Shown here: positions 55,579 through 64,000 of the stretch, one piece after another
Numbering within the stretch: the stretch's first letter is position 1
How the letters are laid out: the number at the start of each line of letters is the position of its first letter
Translations under genes and position numbers: made by a program
Origin: Melieria omissa
Taxonomy: Eukaryota; Arthropoda; Insecta; Diptera; Ulidiidae
Assembly (NCBI GenBank): GCA_963971225.1
Contig: OZ020270.1
Coordinates: forward strand, 25,295,123-25,359,122
Reading direction: 5' to 3'
DNA: 64,000 nucleotides
The notes under the pieces: model-generated
The model's input: only the letters and a program-made list of their open reading frames with translations
Told to the model about the DNA's origin: nothing
Databases searched by the model: none

Positions 55579-57174
55579 CTAGCTGACCCGACAAACTTCG
55601 TCTCGCCCAAACGGTCCGTTTGAGTGTGATGCCGTAACTCACATACAGCCACTTTCTTGTATATATATATATAGATTTAAGTTATATGGGCGGTGCCAAG
55701 CCCCCTTGTTCAATACCCGCACCATCCCGTCTGTCGGAAGGGAAAATGGTAGGTTCGTACTTAGTTTCATTGCTGTGCCACTTAAAGTTCAGCAAAATAT
55801 TTGGGTCACAAACAATGCGCCACGCCCCTTGTCTGACGCCCATCAAATCTTATCATTAGAATGACTCATGTATGAGACGACAGGGTACTAAATTTTAGTG
55901 TTGTATGACTTATAATTCCGAAATTATTCCATATTAAAAATTTTAGTTGCATGAGTGGTGCCCCGCCCCCTTGTCTAAAATCCACCCTATTCCCCCTGCC
56001 GAAGGACACGACTAAATAATAAGTTTATACCGAGTGTCATTGATGTGAATGCTATAGTTCAAAAGCTACACCGGAATTTAAAAAGTTCCACGCCCCTTTC
56101 CAACGCCCATTAAATTTTATTTGTGGAACGACACGTTTACGCCATGACACTGTTCCAAATTTCAATGCTGAGCGACTTATGATTCCGAAGATATTCCATA
56201 TCAAAAAGTTGGGTTGTATGGGTGGTGCCACGCCTCCTTGTCCAAAATACACCCTATTCCCCATGCCGAAGGACATGACCAAATCGTTACTTTGTACCAA
56301 GTGTCGTTGATGTGAATGCTATAGTTCAAAAGTAACACCGGAATTTAAAAAGTTCCATGCCCCTTGTGAAACGACCATTAAATTTTGCCAGTCGAATGAC
56401 ACGCTTACATAATGACACTGTTCCAAATTTCAATACTGAGCGACCTATAATTCTGAAGATATTTCTAATCAAAAATTTGGGTTGTATGGGCGGTGCCACG
56501 CCCCCTTGTCTAAAATAGACCCAATTCCCCCTGCCGAACGACACGACTAAATAATAAGTTTATACCGAGTGTCATTGATGTGAATGCTATAGTTCAAAAG
56601 CTACACCGGAATTTAAAAAGTGCCACGCCCCTTTCCAACGCCCATTAAATTTTAATTGTGGAACGACACGTTTACGCCATGACGCTGTACAAAATTTCAA
56701 TGCTGAGCGACTTATAATTCCGAAGCTATTCCATATTAAAACATTTAGTTGTTTGGACGGTGTCACGCCCCTTGTCCAAAATCCACCTTATTCCCCCTGC
56801 CGAAGGACACGACCAAATCCTTAGTTTATACTGAGTGTCGTAAAGAATTGAGTTGCATGAGCGGTGCCACTCCCCCTTGTCCAACGCCCATTAAATTTTA
56901 CCGATGAAAAGACATGCCTACACCATGACACTGTACTAAATTTCAATGCTGTTCGACTTTTAATTCCGAAGATATACCATATTAAAAATTTAGGTTGTAT
57001 GGGAGGTGCCACGCCCACCTGCCGTACAAACATGTATTATACATATAAACCTTCCTCTTGAATCACTCTATCCATTAAAAAAAAACCGCTTAAAAAACCG
57101 TTGCGTAGTTTTAAAGATTTAAGCATACATAGGGACAGACAGCGACAGCGACTTTGCTTTATACTATGTAGTGA
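55579..57174 (-). mobile_element. Helitron-like element with five internal repeats (unit 3)
   Basis: Same ends as in unit 2 (CTAG at 55579, TCACTACATAG on the minus strand ending 57174). The internal landmark occurs at about 55914, 56182, 56449, 56717 and 56962, spacing 268, 267, 268 and 245, so it has one more array unit than unit 2. A short TA microsatellite (about 55661-55672) is longer here than in unit 2. Confidence 0.7.
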
Positions 57175-57417
57175 TTATTATAATTTTCTTAAAATTTATA
57201 TTATTTAGTAGTTTTATGTGTTCTTGCAATTTGCTCTTTTAACCAAATGCAATTTTTTTTTAGCAAAATTCTTAAAAATTAATCTAATATAAAATGCTCA
57301 TGTTCCCTACAAGCAGACGGTTCTGAAAATCAAATTTTGTATTCATCTACTTTTGTTACGTTTGCAACACACAAATTGTACAAAAGCTTTTTTATATTGG
57401 AGGAATGAGGGGTTTCC

Positions 57418-57848
57418 TTAAAAAACGTATGAAATGTGTTGTAAAACATTTTTGAAATAAAAAAATGAGTCGATTAGAGCTTTTAGTTTTAAACTACTAT
57501 TAAAAAAGTTGAAATTTTTTAAAAATATAAACATTTCGTTTCTTTGTAAATTACAAAGCTCATCTTTTATTAGCTTTTTGCAGTTATAACAGTCAAATTT
57601 TTCAATAGTTTTCATCAATATGAAACCAGAGAAATAACGAAGGGAGCCATCACTCATATGTTCATTTTTTATAATCCCTAAGGCATTTCAAGATTTCGCT
57701 ATCTCTGCATCAAATATATCCTTTGATAAACAAAATTCTTATAGCATTTCATTGTCAACTTCCAACAAACTGGTATTATTGTCAATTGTTATAAATGAAC
57801 CTTCGTCAGTGGGTTCACAATTGGAGGTTTCTGCCTTAAATGCTATTA
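57418..57848 (-). pseudogene. P-superfamily transposase C-terminal relic (unit 3)
   Basis: Third copy of the relic at 2890-3318, with one or two residue changes (KNFNFFNSS for KNFNLFNSS). Confidence 0.6.
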
Positions 57849-59484
57849 CAGTCGTGTCTGTGTATAGTGAACACCTCGATATAGTGAACACCCAAATTTT
57901 TACATGGAGTACCCTAAATAGTGAACAATCGAAAAACTCTAAATAGCGAAGAAAATTTGGAAAGAAATTTCAAGCAAAAAAGCAACAAAAAACACAAGAA
58001 GGAATCAAAAATGAAAGAGAAGAAATTTGTATTTTTGGTGTTGATTGTTACAAAATACGCTGTTTCTTGACCTTAGTGGTTATGTTTTTTGTCGAATGCA
58101 AACCGATTGTGATTGAAAGTGGACTTGTTTATGTGTATCTAAACTTTGTGAACGCAAGAAGCTAACGTCTATTCGCTAATTCTTTCAATAAGCATACATT
58201 TATGTTTTCCTACTAATTCATTTGAATTATCCCTTGAATTTATATACACAAAGTGTATTTTGAGCAAATAAAACAAGTTTTTGAACAAAAATTTTAACCT
58301 TGATAGAGTGAAGAACCTCAATACTGTGAACAGGCCGTGCAATAATATATTTTTATTTCTGAAATATTCAAATTTCGGAAATTTAAATAGCCGAAGTTTA
58401 ACCCTTTTAGTGCCGGGCGAAAAAGAGGCTCCTATGCGAGAATAACCGGCCGAATTTCAAAGTTTTACTAGGGTTTGGGAAAATGCTCATAGAAACCAAA
58501 CGAGAAACAATATTTACATGATTCAAAAAGCAGTATACTTAGGATGCAATAGAGAATGAATAGAATTTTCGGAGCCCTAACTGATCCTACGTCTCGCTGC
58601 GGCAATGCAACGTTATTTCGCGAGAGTCTTCAAACAGTTGTTTACATAACACGCTGCCGAAAAATTCCGATAACATAAACGTCCACAAAAAGTTAAATCA
58701 AAAAACTATTTTTTTTTAATTCTCGTAATGATATTAGATCATTTATAACGTATTACAAATTTATTTTGAGATAGTGTTCTCCCGCAATGCGAGAGGCTCT
58801 GGCACTTCTCGCTAGTGCAGCAAGAGCCGATATATCGGCCTCCGGCACTAAAAAGGTTAAGGGACCCGAAATCATTCCTATAGCTCCTTTGACAGGAAAA
58901 AATAGCGCATTTCTTGTTATTTTTACGCTTTTTGTCACAATTATTTATATTCATGATAAAAACTTGTGGGATTCAAACATGTCAGATTTTGCTAAAATTT
59001 TTCAATTTAAACAAAATGTTTAAGGATTCATCCACGTCAAAATGTTTTCAAATCAGTTAACCCAAAGCATACGAAAATACGCAACCAGACAGCGCATAGT
59101 GGGGTATTGACCATTGAAAACGGCGATCAATTCTCCTGAGCTATTAAAATGAATGTGAAGTATTTTTTTACATAGATGAAACATATATAAAACAAATTGA
59201 AAAAAAAATGGTTGTTGTTGTTGTTTTTTTTATTAAATTTATTCAATTTAAGCAAATATTTCATGTTTTGGGCTTCTCATACTAGAATTATTAAATGTCA
59301 TCGCTCATTATCATCATCATCGTCATCATCATCATCATCATTATCATCCTCATCATCATCATCAAACGCAATATCATTACCAGACTGGAAATTAGTATTA
59401 TCTGTTGAAGTTTTTACAGATGGTGATTTTAAAAGTTCAATAGCTGATAGTGGTAGGTGTTGAATCTTTTTTTAGGAAGTTTCC
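57849..59484. other. Spacer with TTAA MITE and microsatellite (unit 3)
   Basis: Contains the pogo-like start sequence (about 57849), the complete piggyBac-like MITE at 58402-58856 between TTAA copies (58398-58401 and 58857-58860), and the shortest (TCA)n tract, about 59305-59363. No gene seen. Confidence 0.65.
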
Positions 59485-60170
59485 TTAAACTTGATAAAAT
59501 TGGATCGGAAGCAACAAGAAATCGATGCAAAATATCATGATTGGTTTTTCTCTGCTAGTCTTGCGTGTGAAATGTTCTATGTATTTTTTAAATTCTTTAT
59601 TCAGTGCTTCTTGAGCTTCCTCAGTTAATTGGCCAATTGGTAACAGAGCGTGGTGTATTATTTCTGGCCCATGAATTAGAAATTTAGGCACCGTAGGTGG
59701 CATATTGCACCATGGATACTTTGATACAAAATATCTCGCAGTATCATGTGCGAAATTTCGAAACTTTGCAACATCTACCTCATGGCCACAAGAAACCACT
59801 ATCAGTATAACGTGCAACCTTTTTATCAAGTTCAAGTCAACATTCGTGATTTCAGACGATAGCTCTGCGTTTCGAAAGAACCTTCTTGCCGTATTTCCAT
59901 CATTTGAGTTGCCGAATCCGGGTTTCGGTTGATCAACAATCAAACCTGCTTTCTCTCTGAATCCCTTTTGAATATTTTTTTTTGTTTCGTTAACAATTTT
60001 CTTCTTGTTTTCTGACCTTACTTGCCATTTTTTTATTGGTAATTTGTACGATAAATGAAGAAGGCATTCAAAAAATCGTAACGAACCATGCAGTACTGAC
60101 AGTCCAAAATTAAGATTAGTGGTTTCAACATTTCTTGCAATCATTTCGTCAATTAAGTTGAATTGTGTTC
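59485..60170 (-). pseudogene. Multicopy gene fragment of unknown function (unit 3)
   Basis: 219-residue frame (Met 60144, stop 59485). It reads past the point where units 1 and 2 are frameshifted, because the T run near 59586 is one base shorter, giving KKYIEHFTRKTSREK. It then loses the LAASDPILSSLRK frame at a later indel. This is the least damaged copy of the family. The N-terminal part is still missing, and no function can be named. Confidence 0.5.
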
Positions 60171-62025
60171 TAGTTGCACCGCATAAGTAACACTTTTGAG
60201 TTGAAGTAGTCTCAGTGCCTTATTTGTAGTGCCTTGCAGTAGAATAACAAAAACAAAACAGAAACAACAGATAACAACAACATTCATTACTCCATGAAGA
60301 TCAAGCGAAATCACAAAATTTGGCACTGACTTTGAAGCACTAAAACTTAAATATTTCATAAAATGCACAAAAGTGCACTTTAATTTTTTGCAATATAGTA
60401 GTCAAATATATGTTCTTTACATATCATATAAAATTATTACGGCCTTTCACGGCCAAAGCAACTATATGTCTACCTATATCCTTTAAATATGTACATTTTT
60501 AAGACTATAACTAACAAATTTTTATAAATAATTAATACACATATTCTACAAACATAATTTTGTTTAAACATTAGTACAATACCTGAGGTTGAAGGTTCCA
60601 TATTAAAAAAATTAAGTTTTGCAAGAATGATATTAAAAAAAGCACTTCAAATCACTGGCAAATGCGTAACGCGCTCTAAACACAACGAAGCAATGAACAA
60701 ATATGCATTTTGCAAAGCGCACTGTGACAATACCGTTCAATGTAGATCATTTATTTTTTCACCCAGTGACGCACAATTTTATCTACTTTTCCCCCATACC
60801 AAATATTATCAAGATATTTGAATTTCATTTTTTGAATTAATCGCCATTTTGGGCATCAAATACCCCACTGTGCAGCGCAACGATTGCATTGATAAGGTGT
60901 TCTCAGCAAATTTCTTGAAGCGAAAGCGATCGTCAACGAAAATAAGTATACACACAAAAAATGAGCGCGAACAAGTGAAATTGGGTTTTTGCTTTTGTTG
61001 GATTTTTTGGTGATTGATTATTTCATTACGTGTGAAGGCAACGCACACAATTTTGCGAATAGCCGAAGTGCGTATGGGACCTGCTACGCTGATAGCAAGG
61101 CGCATAACAGCAGCAGTAGCATCATCACAGCGCACAGTTAATGCAAATTAAATCCTAAAGGCTTGATTACACGTAACGAGTAGAGTGAGAAGACAGCAAC
61201 TCGAACGAGTACTCGTTTCGTCTAAACGGTAAGGCGAGTTCATGGCACAATAAACAAGGTAGTGGCAGGAAGGAGCGAATTTTATTTTTTTCTCGTCAGA
61301 GTTCGGTAGGTTGTCAGACATTTTTGTCTGTTTTGTTTACATTCGGCGAACAGCATTGCCAGTCAACTATTTTTCTGTGAAATTTTACGCATTTTTGCAA
61401 TGATGAAAGAATATTATTTTTCCAATTTTCGTTAACTTTTATGAATTAACACAAAATCGGCGAACTATGGACTTAGCACTTTTGCCCCTAATTGTAAAAC
61501 AACAGATTAAAACAAAGAAGATATGTACTTTTGCTGTTAATTGGTGTATTTTTACTTTTTCGAATAGACCAAGTGGTCTATTCGATGCTGGCAATACTGT
61601 TGGGAAGAGAACCGTCCGTCCGATTTGGCAATGAACCGAACAAAAACACTAACAAAATACACGTGAAATTTTTCGCTCCTTCCTGCCACTACCTTGTTTA
61701 TTGTGCCATGGGCGAGTTCTTGATTGAGTCAGTGACCGATGAAAGTGGCGAGAGAGCCACTTGAATCACATTTTGTTTGCTAGGCTGAGCGACGACCACT
61801 TTACCGTTATATTTTTCTCTTTTTGCAACGATTCGCGCAATCGCTCGTCACATGCGGAATCGCTCGTGACATGCGGTATGCGTCACACACCACTTTTCGC
61901 TCGGTTGAGTTTAATTACGCGACTTGCTTAGTTCATTTTGTGCATTGTAAAACCGAACTGACTCGCCGCGTGTCGAAATACGTTTGAACAACTCGTCGCT
62001 TTTGCTCGCTATTCCAATTCTTTCG
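60171..62025. other. Unassigned sequence with two empty sites (unit 3)
   Basis: Equals unit 1 5666-9134 without the 868-bp MITE (single TAT at about 60463-60465) and without the hAT element (single GTTTACAT at about 61335-61342). The 64- and 108-residue frames recur (60627-60821 and 60809-61135) without recognised domains. Confidence 0.6.
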
Positions 62026-62355
62026 GCCGCCGTGGCTCAGTTGGTTAGTGCGCGGTCTAGCGAGTCGCATGCAGAGCGAAGCAAGATCGAATACTGCATG
62101 TAGTAACACCTAAAAAAAAATAACGGGAAACTCGTTTTCTCTTTCGGTGGCTGTCCTCTCAGCTGGAAATGGCAAACCTCTAAGAGTAAAAATTGCCTAT
62201 GAAAAAGCTCCCAACCTGCCGTTCGGAACCGGCATAAAACTGTACGTCCCTTCCACCCGCGTACAAAATTCACACGCACAACACGGGTGGTTGCGGGAAG
62301 CTAGGCCTTAGTCTCGCGTAAGCGGGCTGTCGTGCCAATCAATTATTAATTATTA
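62026..62355 (+). mobile_element. tRNA-derived SINE, second locus (unit 3)
   Basis: Same insertion as 9135-9464 and 32091-32420, with a few substitutions. Confidence 0.8.
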
Positions 62356-63654
62356 AAAATCACCAGGAAAGAACGTTAAGCAAAATTCTCATAAATTAGT
62401 TGATTTTCAGCAAAATTTATGAACAAATTTTAAATTATTTTGTTGACTCTTCAAAAACAACTCTGCCTGGGCATATTTATTCACCACAAACAATTGTTGG
62501 CTAAAATTTGAAATTTAATTTAAAAATCTGCTGGAACTGGAACTAGTACATAATGAGAATCGGAGAATTGGTATAAATGGCATAATGACATAAATGACAA
62601 GCTTTAGCGAGCCAGTCTGCTGGGTGCACCGGCGACTGGTGCGCCATGGTGCGCAATGCGGCTGACATGAAAGAGTTATGCGATTTAGATATCATACATG
62701 ATTGCAAACGATGTGGCACTGAACTATTGGCAGGCAACGCTGCAATCACTGCGTTTTGCGCGAGTTAGCAAATTTTCCTTGATTTTGCGCGACTTTCCTT
62801 GAAATTTTTTTATAAACAAATGAGGTTATTTGCGCACCGTGGTGAACAATTACACATTGTGTGGTGAAAGTTGTAAAATTATTATAACACAGGGTTGAAA
62901 TTTTTACTATCAACGGTGTATATAGAAATGTATTTAAATGGGAAATGTTTGTAATGGTTATGATTTCAATTAAATTATTTCAGTCAATGCAGTCGCTTCA
63001 AAGAATAATGAATAATGAATACAAAAATATTCTCCTGAACATATTGATCATGTTTTGAATAAATCATCGTGTCGTGCATTTGTGTTGCCAATAAAAATGA
63101 ATAAAAACATATTTGTAATACTTATTATGATTTATAAAGATGCACAATATTACTATTACGTAAAAGTTTTTAAGGTAATTTATCAAAATAAACTTTGCTT
63201 TGGGCTTTTAACTTGTACAAGAAGAAAATTACATTAATATTGATTCGGAAAGTTTATTTTTTTCATTATAAAATTATTTGTACGCAGGCAAAATTGAAAT
63301 TAGTATTCAAATGTTCTCTATTTTAGGGAATTATGATAACAGCTATTGTATTTTTACAGTAGTTGCCCAGTTATCTTAAGATGTTTGATCTTTCAAACAT
63401 TTCTTTAATACTTGATTGACAAAGCAGTCAGAAAAATAGGCGTAAAATTTGCTACCTAAACCATTTGAAAATGACGTTGGGGTAACACTACCACATTCTA
63501 TACATTGCGGCAACACTGCCACATTCTGTAACACTGACAGATCGAAAAAAGAGTGGCGCTACTTAGGATTTACTTTGGTTGATGTGCGACTGACCACATC
63601 AACATAAAGCAAATTATGAAAGCTGACTTCGAATTGAGAAGTTTGCCGAAGTCA
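62356..63654. other. Unassigned AT-rich spacer (unit 3)
   Basis: Same as unit 2 32421-33720, including the segment (about 62945-63140) missing from unit 1. No gene seen. Confidence 0.4.
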
Positions 63655-64000
63655 TCGCATTCCTAATGACACGTTTGATAGTAGAATAGCTTGCAGAAAG
63701 TCCAATTTTAGCCTTGATTTTGGCAACTGAGTCAGCGGAATTTGAAGCACATCGCAGTATGGCACGCTTGTCTGCAGACGTTGTCACCGAATGCGTGCAG
63801 CCTTTCATGTTTTTTCCATTTTATTTCGCAAATAATTGCTCACCACATTTTGACTTCTGTTTATTTTAAACGCTATTTTATGCAAAGAATAATTTTCGCG
63901 TTCAAGCACTTTAATTTGGGCGATTTCCTCGGAAGTTAGAGCTTCTCCGTGACCCATTTTCATACAAACGTTAAGAAAAACATTTAATGGAATGATCAAA
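63655..64000 (-). mobile_element. Tc1-like element, left-deleted, running off the window (unit 3)
   Basis: Same deletion junction as unit 1 (CATCGC joined to ATTCCTAATG). N-terminal transposase coding on the minus strand (MGHGEALTSEEIAQIKVLER; TTSADKRAILRCASNSA) with the same frame break. The right end lies beyond the window. Confidence 0.85.

Overview
This is eukaryotic, almost certainly dipteran, repeat DNA. The evidence is intron-free transposon genes, an env-bearing insect errantivirus, mariner, Tc1, P, piggyBac, hAT and Helitron elements, a tRNA-derived SINE, AT-rich spacers and an LTR-retrotransposon primer site for tRNA-Leu. I see no convincing host gene, no bacterial feature and no CRISPR array. 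A higher fly, possibly a tephritid, is the best guess, but the species is not provable from the sequence.

Layout. The window carries three copies of one repeat-rich block. Unit 1 runs from 1 to 11269 and enters already inside the block. Unit 2 runs from 11270 to about 35996. It starts directly at the end of unit 1, so the two are head to tail, and the complete unit is about 24.7 kb. Unit 3 runs from about 53132 to the window end. The order inside a unit is: errantivirus integrase and env; its 3' LTR; a Helitron with about 268-bp internal repeats; a P-superfamily transposase relic; a TTAA MITE; a (TCA)n microsatellite; a multicopy minus-strand gene fragment; MITEs; a SINE; and a Tc1-like element. 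The copies look nearly identical in sequence but differ by clean insertions and deletions, some with visible empty sites.

Unit 2 preserves the nesting best. The errantivirus integrase is split by a complete but dead Ty3/Gypsy element (11499-17157). Its env is split by a non-LTR element (17806-21917), itself split by a second, opposite-strand non-LTR element. Further along, the same env is split by a SINE, a deleted mariner and a 704-bp foldback element.

The spacer between units 2 and 3 (about 35997-53131) holds a different set. First is a 6-kb P-superfamily element (36379-42442) with an 8-bp target duplication, a THAP domain, a large foldback near its left end and a TTAA element inside its transposase gene. 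Then comes a three-level nest: an unclassified element with perfect 65-bp inverted repeats (43606-51209) holds a piggyBac element (43812-50191), which holds a young Gypsy element with identical LTRs (44643-49113). A foldback and a copia reverse transcriptase fragment precede unit 3.

No gene here looks able to act on its own: every transposase or polymerase gene I can read is deleted, frameshifted or stopped. The whole looks like heterochromatic transposon nesting followed by tandem duplication. A piRNA-cluster role is possible but is inference only.
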